In this document: positions 24,901 to 35,359 of the stretch, one piece after another | How the letters are laid out: each line of letters begins with the position of its first letter | Numbering within the stretch: position 1 is the first letter of the stretch | DNA from: Atherinomorus stipes | Lineage: Eukaryota > Chordata > Actinopteri > Atheriniformes > Atherinidae | Direction: 5' to 3' | DNA: 64,000 nt | Assembly: GCA_023101725.1 (NCBI GenBank) | Contig: JALJCO010000083.1 | Location: forward strand, 662,501 to 726,500 | The notes under the pieces: model-generated | What the model saw: only the letters and a program-made list of their open reading frames with translations | What the model was told of the DNA's origin: nothing | Databases searched by the model: none | Position numbers and translations under genes: made by a program

Positions 24901-26860
24901 CGCCTTGCCTCTCTAATGTTGTTCTTTTTTCTCTTTATCAGAGTCGGCCATTGCAGAGACAATGTTTGCATATTATACCATGATCATAGTATTTTCTGCT
25001 CTGCTAGAGGTTTAGAGTTACAGCTGGATCATTCCAAAGGGATTTTCACATTCATCCTGAAAGTGTTTATTTTGGTTTTCTTCAAGGCAAGCCTAAAACT
25101 TTTTTTTTTTTCATTTGTGTTATGTGGTATCTTCATTTATTCATCACCAGTGACACTTGAACTAATATTTACAAAATCGTAACAAATTTCTCTTTACTTT
25201 TTCTCCAAATGTTTTCAAATAGACCTCCAAATATTTACTCTGTTTTATTACTGATACACATTTTTCGAGCCATATCACGAAAAAATAATTACCTTACAGA
25301 ATGTTGTTGATGAAAATTGAGGATTTTTTGGTTAATTTTGGCGGTATCATGCTACAGCTCTTTCGTTTCTGGGCATTGCCGTGTTAAAAAACAACACAGC
25401 TGCCGTGACGGAGATCTGCAGTTGTATGACATTACTGTAGCAAAAACCACACCTACATCAAGTTCCTGTTACAAAGCAAGAACAAATCTGAGCTCATCAA
25501 TGATTTAGAGAATGGTGAACTTGAAATCTTTATTTGTTGAATATGAAACTGAATTGTCCTCTCATTTAATTTTATGTGAAACTCATCACATCAAGTTTCA
25601 TCTGCAACCTCATGCTATCAAGTTCACTTGAGTTATAAAAAACTGTAATTGTTCCACTTAAATGGACACCGCATGATTTTTGACCCAAATATCAGTGTAA
25701 TGTCAGTAATAATAGATGATTTCTGGGCTCTGAACACAGTGCTTGATGTCTCCTTGCACTCTGAGTGGGCTGTCCTCTTCAGAAACCAGACATTGCAACT
25801 TTGCAGGAGTTGATCCGTCTCTCATCGGATCATGTGACCTGGAGCACTTCGCTTTACGGCTCCTCTATAAACACAGAGGGCTCTGCTTTGTGCTTCATTT
25901 TTCTCCTCTTCAATCAGAGTTTTGTCATGTCTGAATAAGGTAAGAAGGGGAGAACGGAGTCTGTGGAGGCCAGAAAGAGAAAGCAAGAAACGGATAGCTC
26001 CAGAGGACTGACATGAGTAGGCCTTGGTAAAGAATTTGCTCATTGGAGTCTGATGAAAGAGCAGTGTGGATGCAAAATCCACTCATTGTTTGCCTCGCTA
26101 TTAGAGTGGTTTGTTTGCTTTTAGCCTGTTGTGAAAACATACCTAAATGTGATGTACTTTTTCACACATTTCACCCATCAATTATTCAAAACCATGGCAT
26201 CAATGAGGTGCAGAAAATTGCAGTATACATTTGTGTCTTTATTTTTGCTGTTAAGTAGAAGCTAAATGTGGCTAGTTGATGCTAATTGGCTACAAACTGA
26301 AGCTAACTTGATTGCTTGAACATTTCACACAAGTGGGTTTGCGTGCAATGAATGCATTTCCTATAATTCATGTAAAAATCACAGAAGTAACAGAACGATT
26401 AGCATCTGGCTTGCTTTAATTTTATGGATTCCTATGCTGTTCAATAAGAAGCAGTACTACTGTAATGTCCCATAAGCCAAGTGCTAATGCTGACGCTTTC
26501 ATAACAAGTTACTGGGATGACATATAGAAGCACTCAGAGGAGCCCACTCCACCAGGGCCATATCCCTCAGAGGGGAAAATCCTTTAAAAACCCTATAAAA
26601 ACTTCCTGAATCCAAAATGATGCAATGGCTTTGCAATCAGCTGGTCAAAATTGTCTGTAAACATAATTCTAAAACACGGATGGAGACTGTTTTATTTTGT
26701 GACAGCATGGCGGGGCCTGGGGAGAGTTACAGGTTTAGTGCCCTTAGTGGCCAAAAGTTGCGCAGTATCCCTTTAATTGTAAACAGTCACTCAATTTAAC
26801 AAAGCCTTTTGAATTTTTTTTAAATTTATTTTGAGGCACAAGTTTGCAGTTTAAGTTTGT
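21946..26860. other. Unique AT-rich sequence, no supported gene
   Basis: Several open frames of 90-150 codons occur (for example 22930-23298 and 23563-24015), but none has recognisable domains or consistent splice signals. At about 26700-26780 a phrase ending GCGCAGTATCCCTTTAA resembles the right end of a common fish MITE whose left end I could not find. Confidence 0.45.
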
Positions 26861-27230
26861 TTTAAAGACACACAATGTAACTTTTGAGACCTTAAAAATA
26901 TGCGTTTCTGACTCGTCTTGATGGCACACCAACATTCATTATGCGCATTTTCGAGCTGTCGCTGCCCAGAGGCGTCCCGGGGCTCAGAAACAGCGGTTTG
27001 TAAGTTTCCCATCCGGTACGTGACTGTTACGTTGCAGCCGACTATTGGTTGCAGCACCGTGTCACTCACTAGCAATTGGATGTAAACCAGATATCACCAC
27101 GCAGGTGTTTTGAAAGCGCATCATGTCGGATTCGGTAAAGGAATGCAAGGAAACATTATCGGAGGAAGAGAGGAAAAGAAAGCAAGGAAGGGACAAAACA
27201 GGAGTCAAGATAAGACTGTCTTTTGGCTGG

Positions 27231-27238
27231 AGTGAGCT
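27231..27238. repeat. hAT target-site duplication, left
   Basis: AGTGAGCT immediately precedes the element terminus CAAGGGCG. The sister copy C has this octamer once at the same place. Confidence 0.9.
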
Positions 27239-28503
27239 CAAGGGCGTAACTTTGTGTCCATCATTGGGGGGGTCGGATTCTTTGCCTGTTTATTTAGTTA
27301 TTTAATTATTTGCATTTGTAAAACAAGTCAGGGTAATTTGGTGTCTGTATAAGAGATATAGTATATTGTGATACTTTTCCTTTTTCCTTTTGGATAAATA
27401 GTAAACTTAGTTATTTACTTTTCACCACTATAATCAGCCCCATTACAGGACAGTGAACAGAGATATATTATACATACTGCTGGCCGTAGTTTCTTACTTT
27501 TATGCAATTAAAACTTGAATTGTAAAATCTGTGAAACTTTCCTATGAAGTCAAACACATCAAAGACATCCATGCAGAAGAGCATTAAACAGCTTCTAGAA
27601 CAAATATGTTTTGCATTACTTATCTTTTAACATTTATTAAATATATAAATATGATACAAGGTTCCATGATTAGTTCTCACTGAGACCCAAATTATGTTCA
27701 TGTTGTGAAGTCAAAATAATAAAAAAAAAGTAATGATAATAATCCATTGAGCTGCCCTTTACATCATGGGATCTTAAAGTGCCTACATGTCTTTTGGGGG
27801 TGTGAGAATGACGGCCAGTGACCCCCTTTGTGCTGAAATAGAGATGTGGCAACGTGGCATCAAATGTACTGTAGCTACAAGTAGCCTATAATAATCTAAT
27901 ATTCATTAATACATTTAATTTCAAAACAAGCTCAGAATGCATGAACAACCTTAAAGTGCAGAGTGTTCATGCACCTGTAACAGGTAACCTCCCCATTACT
28001 GACACATGATATAATAACTAATCAATTATTCTAATTAATAAACTAAATAATCATATGACAACTGAACGCTGTGAAGTCACGTCGCATTTCTAAAGTTCAT
28101 ACAGAAGTGAATCACGCGCATCACAGATAGTAAGGAGGACTGGTGCTGGATGAAAGTGAAATATAGGAAACGTCACAGCATTAAAAAAAACAAACAAACA
28201 AACAAGCAAACAACAACTTTGGGAGCTTTTTGCTCTGCATTTCTAAACTTCAGCATGGATCATGTACTGATCCAGTTTACATCCATGAGCACGCGACCAG
28301 GAGAGGAAGGCGATCAAAACGGTGAAACTTGCAACTTCGAAGTTGTGCTTCGTTCGGAGACAGCTGGGAAATAACAGTCTTAGCATCAGCCTAACAGGGA
28401 TAACTACCATGTGGGCTTTGTTAGAAAGTCAATAATGAAATCAATATTCCAAATAAACTTTGGGGAGCTTCAGTTCTTCTAAAATACACCTGACCACATC
28501 CAG

Positions 28504-30001
28504 GGGCCTGTACGACGAAGCCGGATTAACATGCCCGGGATTTCTCTCAGTTACCTGGGTTGACTTAACCAGACATCTGCGGTCTTGATAAACGGTACTA
28601 TGAAGCTGGTTATCAACTCGGTAACTCAACCCAGGGTTTTCCAATCTTAATCAGTGCGCGCTCACATAAAAGAGGCGGCGCTGGAAGCATCTGACCAATC
28701 GCAGACATGGAGAAACAGAGAGCGACATATTTCACCATGGAGGAGCAGACGATGATACTTAACAAATATGAAGAATTCAGGATCATCATTCCTGAATGAT
28801 AACACGACATTATGATTCAGGAATGATAATAAATGGCTCCATTTATGCTGCAGCAACACAGTCGCCGCAGCAAAAGCCAGGAATTAATGCTGGCTGTCAA
28901 TGCGCAGCAAGTCCGTGCGATTGTACAATCATGGAACAATATCGGACTCTGATCATTTAGTGTTCATCACACTACAGCGCTTCCTCAGTATATTTGCTTC
29001 TCATACTGTGCATATGGATATTTTAGGCTCATCGTGCACGTGTTGTAACCCTTCACCATGCCGGCATGGGTGGGTGTGCGCTCCATAAATTCATGTTTTC
29101 TACATGTGTGACCTCTTAATCACATTATTTCAGATGCAACCCCCGCAGCGCAAGACGATCATGGGAACAAGTAAAGAACAAATACAAATATATAATCCGA
29201 ACCGGCCATTGACGAGATTCTATGCTGCCACACTCTTTCATGAATGAATGGAATTTCATTTAATATTTGTGCAGCCCACAGGAAAAAAGCGAGTATTACA
29301 TGACATGTTTTTGCATACGTTTTCAGTGTCGCCAACGGTGTGCATCAAACTACCAGTGAATGAATGAATGAATGAATAAATGAATGACGTTTTACTGAGT
29401 GGGACCATGAGCATAATTCGGCCACAAAAAATAAGCTTTTCAGCTACATCAGTACAGCACTAATTTTTTTTTTCACTCGAGGTGAGGCGTTGGTCTATAT
29501 CAAAATTAATTCAATAAGTCTAACATTAATAAAACCTCAGTGTGATGCAGAGCATCTGTGGTGTTGTCGGTGTCCGGCTGCGATGCGTTACATTAGTGAT
29601 GTACGGCTCTAACAGCTGACAGATGGAACGGAGTCCAGCAGAGGAAAACCTACATCTTTCATATAAAGTGTCATGTGGCAAATCAAAAGGGTTGCACCAT
29701 CTCTGAATATTCTCTCTCTTCTAAGAACTCCTCTCACGATCTGCGCACCGGCATCGACAGGATCTTCTAAAAATGGGCAGGCCATTTTCCAAGAGTGCTG
29801 ATTGGTCAGAGGGTGGTGCTTTCATAGTCGGAGATCTCTTATCCAGAACTTAACCTGGTCCAGACCAGGTTAGGCGTTCAGCATAAGTTACCGGGGAGAT
29901 ATAACCCGATCAGAAGTGAACCAGCGTCATAGGACGAAAAACCCAGGGTTAACCCTGAAGTTACCTCGATAAGAGAAAATCCGGCTTCGTCGTACAGGCC
30001 C
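28504..30001 (+). mobile_element. PIF/Harbinger element nested in the hAT, 1.5 kb
   Basis: Perfect inverted termini begin GGGCCTGTACGACGAAGCCG and run 24 bp at both ends. They are flanked by a 3-bp CAG duplication (28501-28503 and 30002-30004), which fits Harbinger-type integration. Terminal identity at both ends argues for a younger insertion than the surrounding hAT. The interior carries remnants of the Myb/SANT-like accessory gene but no Harbinger DDE nuclease, so it depends on a helper. Confidence 0.92.
28707..29202 (+). pseudogene. Harbinger Myb/SANT-like DNA-binding protein, degenerate
   Basis: An ATG at 28707 opens a 30-codon frame containing YFTMEEQTMILNKYEEF. This matches helix 1 of the trihelix Myb/SANT domain of Harbinger accessory proteins; the frame then stops at 28797. 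About 330 bp further on, after TTATTTCAG (acceptor ending 29133), comes CNPRSARRSWEQVKNKYKYI, the third helix of the same domain. The spacing and splice site suggest that the original gene had an intron here. In related proteins a helix-2 segment lies between them; near 28865-28900 only scraps of it (AAAKA, then NAQQ) are visible, with stops. The protein normally helps recruit the transposase to DNA. This copy cannot make it. Confidence 0.8.
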
Positions 30002-30116
30002 CAGGTCTCTGGTAGAGAAAAGCCTAACACTTGTGTGTGTCTGCTTTTAAGTGGTTACTGTGTTTTCCGACGTGCTCTCTGTCCGCGCGCTGATGGAGTG
30101 CACAGATGAAGACGCA

Positions 30117-30334
30117 CATGTGCGTGTATTTTTACCCCTCATGTGCGTGTATTTACCTCTCATGTGCGTGTATTTACCCCTCATGTGCGTGTATTTACCT
30201 CTCATGTGCGTGTATTTACCTCTCATGTGCGTGTATTTACCTCTCATGTGCGTGTATTTACCTCTCATGTGCGTGTATTTACCTCTCATGTGCGTGTATT
30301 TACCTCTCATGTGCGTGTATTTACCTCTCTTTGG
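30117..30334. repeat. 21-bp minisatellite, 10 units
   Basis: The unit TCATGTGCGTGTATTTACCT(C) is repeated ten times; the first unit has a small length change and the third ends CCCC. Because 21 is divisible by 3 and the unit lacks stops in several frames, it produces long artefactual open frames on both strands (MRGKYTH, CVYLPLM, CACIYLS). Unit uniformity suggests recent expansion. It lies within the hAT arm, 3' of the Harbinger insertion. Confidence 0.97.
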
Positions 30335-30724
30335 CCAATCAGTTCTTTTTTATTAAGGTTGATGTCAATCATCAATGAATCATGTCGTCTGTCCACCTTT
30401 TCTTCTTTACATTACTGTTGGTCTTCTGTTTCCCTCCATCCATCAAACACAGCAATAAGATAGAGAGCGGCTGGTATGGGTAATACCAAATACACGGCGG
30501 GGGGAAGAGGGAGGGGGGTGCGTTACAATACCAGATGATCAAAGGTGCTGTTGTTTTGCTAGAAAATATTGTAGCTAATAGAAAGAATTAACAATATGTT
30601 CATAAAAGATCAGTAATGTTATTATTAAATCCGAGTTGTGTTATTTTTTAGGGGGGTTATATCACCTGGCTCTGATTATTGGGGGGTCAAAACCCCCCTA
30701 TCCCCCGTGGAAATTACGCCATTG

Positions 30725-30732
30725 AGTGAGCT
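30725..30732. repeat. hAT target-site duplication, right
   Basis: AGTGAGCT follows the terminus ...CGCCATTG. After it the host MITE resumes with TACAGTACAGGTACG. Confidence 0.9.
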
Positions 30733-30828
30733 TACAGTACAGGTACGATACAAGATGGATGCTAGTTTAGCCGCTGGTAGGGGGCGCGTCACTGAAAAAA
30801 ACTGCTAGAAGTTCAGTTGTGTGTCTTT

Positions 30829-32998
30829 CAGGCTCTTTCTGATGATCTTTTATGTGATTATGTGCAACCTTTATAAGCTGTCCTCATAGATGATCTATGA
30901 GGCTGAGTCAAACAACTTGTCTTAACAACCGTAGCAGCAAAGTTCAGAAAACAAAATATGTCCAACCTTGAGGTCCAGCCATTTTCTATCCATAACTCCC
31001 ACAAAGCAAAATGGAGAAAACAAAAAAGCTTTCACATTGAATTCAGTTTCCTGTTTTTTGGTGGCCTCCAAATACCGACCTGGATCCAGTTGAATAGAAA
31101 TGTGAAGAGGTGAAATAGGATATTCAGTTCAGCTGATAAGTCTCCAGAAATTAAGTGATGCATCTACAGTCTGTTATTTCAAAAGAAGCTTCCGACATCT
31201 TGGCCACCAAGAACTCAGTGAGGAATGATTAAACGTTTGTATGTTGCTTCGTTTTTTAAGCCTCTTCTGTCTCACCAGCCGTCCTGGTGCCTCGTGTGGA
31301 TCTATTATTTGTAGCTTTTCTATATGTCCCACCACATCACTTAATCATTTTTTCATTTCTCATGAGGGGGTTCAGATCAATAGGTTATCTCTTCTTTTCA
31401 GAACCAAGTGATAGAAATCAGAAATCTCTTTGCTGTTGGTCCCCTGTGAGCTCTCCTTCACTCAGAGTACATCTGGAGCTGTACCCGGATCAGCCTGATT
31501 ATTACCCTGCTGTGTACTAAATCAGGCCCATGCAGATTGCCACTGAAAACCAAAAATGGCATGAAAAATTAAAACCACCAAGCACATTTATGGAGCAACA
31601 TTTTCTTGATAAATCTAACCCTGAATGTGTCGCTAGTACATCATTTGCTCTCCTTGTTGAATGCTCTGAACAATACATCAAAAGTTAAAGGACAAAACAA
31701 TGTTTTAATCATGATTCGTGGCAAAAAATAAACAGGAATTCAACACAGCATAACTGGATGTATCCATGCGTAAAAAAGGGCATAAAGGGAGTCCTATACC
31801 ATGTAAAGTGACAGATAGATTGAGTCTGTAAAAGAACATTTACCTTGCAGCAGGTGAAGACATTTTGTTTAATTTCTTTTCGGGTTAGAAAATGTAAAGT
31901 CAAGGAAACTCGGCTGTCTGACAGCTCGCAGTGATAGAAAGACTCACTCAACCTTTTTATCCCCATAATACGCATACGTCAAATTTTCTTGCCATAGAAA
32001 TGCAACATTCACCTAATCTTCTTAAAGCCATCCTGCCACGTATAGGCAGCCAGCATTTGTGCTGCCTGCACTGCACTGATTGGATGATATGAATCACTTC
32101 AACGGGACAAACACTCCGTAAAACCCACAGCGTTTTGATTTACAAAGTTGGATTAGCGTCTTAAGCCGTCTCCCCGAACTCTTCTCCTCCCTTCTCATTT
32201 TATCGTTTTCTCTTTCAGGGGAGAAAATTGGCGTCATTTACTGCTGTCACAGCAGGGTTCATTGTCCCCCCCCCCATTATCCCAGGGACAAAGCTGCTAT
32301 GACATTGAGTTAATCCCTGCTTGTTTCAGTTTTTCTTTTGGAGGAGAAAACAGATAATGAGTTCAGGTAAGTGGTGGCAAAGAGGCAGCATATCGGAGCT
32401 GAAATGGACAAGAATGATTGAAAGAGTTCAGAAAAGGATAAAATGCAATCTGCCAGGCAAATTGGTTCGATTTCTTCAAGAATGAACATGTTGGGCCTCC
32501 CTGTGAGGTTTTTTTTTCTCCTTGAGGATGATGGAAAACTTTGTGGAGGACTAAACTTGCCTCCGGGAATGTCACATATTCTGAAAAAAAACGAGACATG
32601 CTTAAAATCCTTATCGCCATGAAAAGTAAAGCTCACGCTGTGCAAGCAGAAGTCAGGCAAGGCTTTGGGAGGTAAAGTTGTCAGTTTGGAAATGGAACAT
32701 AAAGGCCAGAACTTCAGATGAAATGTGAGGATGTCTGACCTGCAGGACTCACAGTCTCCGATTAAACCGCTTCTAAAGATTTAGATTACAGCAAATCTGA
32801 GACTATCCATCATCTATCTTCCACACCCGATTAATCCCGTCAGCTGCCAACGTTTAATTACATCTACATAAGAAACTGTGTGTAATTGAAGAGAATTAGC
32901 GCTGACAGAAATTCAAACATGACTGCCACATAAAGGCACATTTCACTTTATTATTCCAACTAAAAAAAAAAAAAAAGAATTAAGTGTTTACTGTAGTT
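30829..32998. other. Unique sequence, no gene; possible conserved non-coding part at 32820-32950
   Basis: No exon or TIR was found. The part at 32820-32950 contains CCGATTAATCCC (bicoid/OTX-type TAATCC) and several TAATTA/TTAATTAC cores with balanced composition, which is how developmental enhancers often look. This is a motif impression only. Confidence 0.35.
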
Positions 32999-33001
32999 TT
33001 A

Positions 33002-33774
33002 GGCCCAATCTCAATTTTTCGCTTACCCCTTCCCCTCCATTTTGTGTTCATATGTAGGGGTAGGGGTGTCCCAATTCTGTTAGGACAGAGGGATAGGGGA
33101 AAGTGGTAGGGGTATATATTCCTTCAAATGAAGGGTTTTCTGAGGCACACTTACAACGAAGGGGTATGACAATCGCCGGCAAGATGCCTGCTACAGAGTC
33201 CAAAATAATCCACAAATGTAAATGTTTTCCCCACAGATAAAGTTTAAAAAGTATGAAAACAATTGTATTGTCTAGTTTAACGCTGTTTAGATTTTAAGCC
33301 GTCATTCTCTTTGTAAAATGCACATGAAAAAAAATAGTACTACAATGACGCTTCAGTTACATAAACACCATGCTGGAACCAGCAGGGCTCTGTAGGCAAC
33401 CCTGATAATCTGCAGTGATAGATGGTAAATAAAAACTTCTGCAACATCACTGCATGTCTTTATTTACATGGAGATCCTTCGTGGGATATAGCACAAGTAG
33501 GAATGTCATGCACAGATCAAATTTGCTTATTAACGTTAACCCACAGCCGTAGACTGCTAGATTTCTTGAGATTTGGGCCGAGAGCTCAGCGCACATCCAC
33601 TTACACACAAGCGGCCAGGATCATCCGATGACGTACTGTATGTGATTGTTGAAGGGGTGTCCCAGTTTGTAGGGGTTGACTTTTAGCCCTACCCCTCATA
33701 GCTTCATTTTAAATGGCAAGGGCCAAGGGGAAGGTGGAAGGGGTAGGGGTGAAAAAGAGAATTGAGATTGGGCC
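33002..33774. mobile_element. Harbinger-type MITE, 773 bp
   Basis: The termini GGCCCAATCTCAATT and their exact complement ending 33774 are flanked by TTA at 32999-33001 and 33775-33777, a TWA-type 3-bp duplication. C/T-rich subterminal CCCCTACCCC phrases occur at both ends. No transposase is visible. A related but more decayed copy ends at 38609. Confidence 0.88.
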
Positions 33775-33779
33775 TTACA

Positions 33780-34738
33780 AATGGGTTTTTGGTGCTGAAG
33801 TAGGACTGATTGCAAGGTGGTTTTACAGGAACTTTCTTTTATCCCTTGAGTACAAAATAATGTCCTTTAATTTGTATTCACTGAGGCAAAACCAAGAATG
33901 TGTGGGACAAGCTAAAAAGTTTAAATGTGTCTTTAAGATGTTGTACAAGCAGATAAAACATTAAAAACAGCAAACTAAAACAGTAAAAAAGTAAAATATA
34001 GGTACCACAGATAAGAAAACAGGAAAGCAACATTATAGTGGTGCGTATGACTTTAGGTGGAATAAGACTGCTTGTACAGGAGAGCATCAAATGGTTACTA
34101 TCCTAGAAGTCTGTCTGTAGGCCAATAATAGTCAGGTAAAAAATAGTGGCCATGGGTCGTCAGGAGTGACTGAGAAGTAGATTGATGTGCAGTTTTTGGC
34201 TGATCAGACACAAAATGATCTGAAGTGACTTGCTAGGATGACTGACAATGATGCCCTGTTGCAGAGTAAGACAGAGCCTGTTTTACGTTTTCATCTTTTA
34301 AAGTGCAGAGTGACATGACTGGATTTTTGGCTTTAGCTGGTTAGACTGACAAAACAAAACTTCTGCTCAGATTCAGGAAAAGTAAGAAAAGCTTTTGGGT
34401 TATAATAGACTTACTTGTTGAACGAACAGCTGCTTGTCTCCATTGTTTGGGTTTTTTTTTGCTTTTTGGTGCCTGATGGTGATGTCTGCTTGATAGAAAT
34501 GTTTCTCTGTGGAATTAAATTTGCCTGTAGCCATCAGAACAACATGTTGCTCTTGTTTGTTACCTTTGTTCTTTAATTCAGCATCAGTGCAAGATTTATG
34601 AGGCTGTCCTTCATGAAAATACTCTCCAGATTGTCTGTGCAAGCAGCTTATTGCCACGCATTGTTAGGTTTTATTGTGACAGTAGTTGCAGCTCTGATCT
34701 TAGTACGTCTAAAGATTAAGAATCATCACAATGTTCCT
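33780..34738. other. Unique AT-rich sequence, no gene
   Basis: Nothing recognisable. Confidence 0.5.
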
Positions 34739-34739
34739 C

Positions 34740-34783
34740 ATCTATCTATCTATCCATCCATCCATCCATCCATCCATCCATCC
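34740..34783. repeat. (ATCT)n/(ATCC)n microsatellite
   Basis: A compound tetranucleotide tract: three ATCT units followed by about eight ATCC units. Confidence 0.95.
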
Positions 34784-34789
34784 GTTCTC

Positions 34790-35298
34790 AAAATTATTCA
34801 TACCCCCCAATTAAAGAAAAGGCTAAATTCACAATAGTAATTCATAAAACAGGAAGCTAAAGAAACTCATAAAAATAAACATTTACAAATGTATAATTGA
34901 AATAAAATATTGCTTTTGAATTGTGGTTGAAAAAAATAGTTAAACAAAGAAAACTGTCCCAGACATATCAGAGCAACTTTCCCATGAACAATGGACCAAC
35001 ATACCTGTCAACAGGTGCAGAAGTCTTTTTGAACATTAGAGAAAACGCCTGATTGTAGTGATTGAATCAAAGTGATGCTACAAAATTTTAGCTTCAGAGT
35101 CCCATCATGCTTGTTTAATTGTATTATTTTTTTTATTTGTTTGTTTTTAACATTTCTCTTGAACCACAATTCAAAATCAATGTCATTATTTATGTCAATA
35201 TCAGAATTTCAATTTATTATTACTTTTGTCAATTTCAACTTTTTCACTGAGAGTTTTTTTTTTCCTTTTTTAATTGCAGGGAATAATTTTGAGGATGA

Positions 35299-35300
<2 letters not shown>
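34790..35300. other. Unique AT-rich sequence, no gene
   Basis: Nothing recognisable. A 98-codon open frame ending in the TA tract has no motifs. Confidence 0.5.

Positions 35301-35302
<2 letters not shown>

Positions 35303-35356
<54 letters not shown>
35303..35356. repeat. (TA)n microsatellite, about 27 units
   Basis: Uninterrupted TA dinucleotide tract. Confidence 0.97.
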
Positions 35357-35358
<2 letters not shown>

Positions 35359-35359
35359 T

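Larger units (their letters stand above)
27239..30724. mobile_element. Non-autonomous hAT element, 3.49 kb, itself interrupted
   Basis: It begins CAAGGGCGTAACTTTG and ends with the complement of CAATGGCGTAATTTCC (12 of 16 matching). The CA...TG ends and the 8-bp duplication AGTGAGCT are diagnostic of the hAT superfamily. G-runs follow both termini (27266-27272 and 30681-30686). Subtracting the Harbinger insertion leaves about 2.0 kb, in which I see no BED finger or hATC dimerisation domain. It is therefore a non-autonomous derivative or one too decayed to read. The orientation is unknown. Confidence 0.9.
26864..30828 (+). mobile_element. MITE family X, copy B, interrupted by a hAT insertion
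   Basis: The left terminus AAAGACACACAATGTAAC (26864) and the right terminus ending GTTGTGTGTCTTT (30828) are inverted copies over about the first 12 bp. The two halves (375 bp and 96 bp) together match copies A and C in order. The break lies exactly where a 3486-bp hAT element sits (27239-30724). The original insertion was about 471 bp. Confidence 0.9.

Noticed and set aside
30047..30463. Repeat proteins MRGKYTH / CVYLPLM / CACIYLS
   Set aside because: All are frames of the 21-bp minisatellite, open on both strands at once, so not coding.
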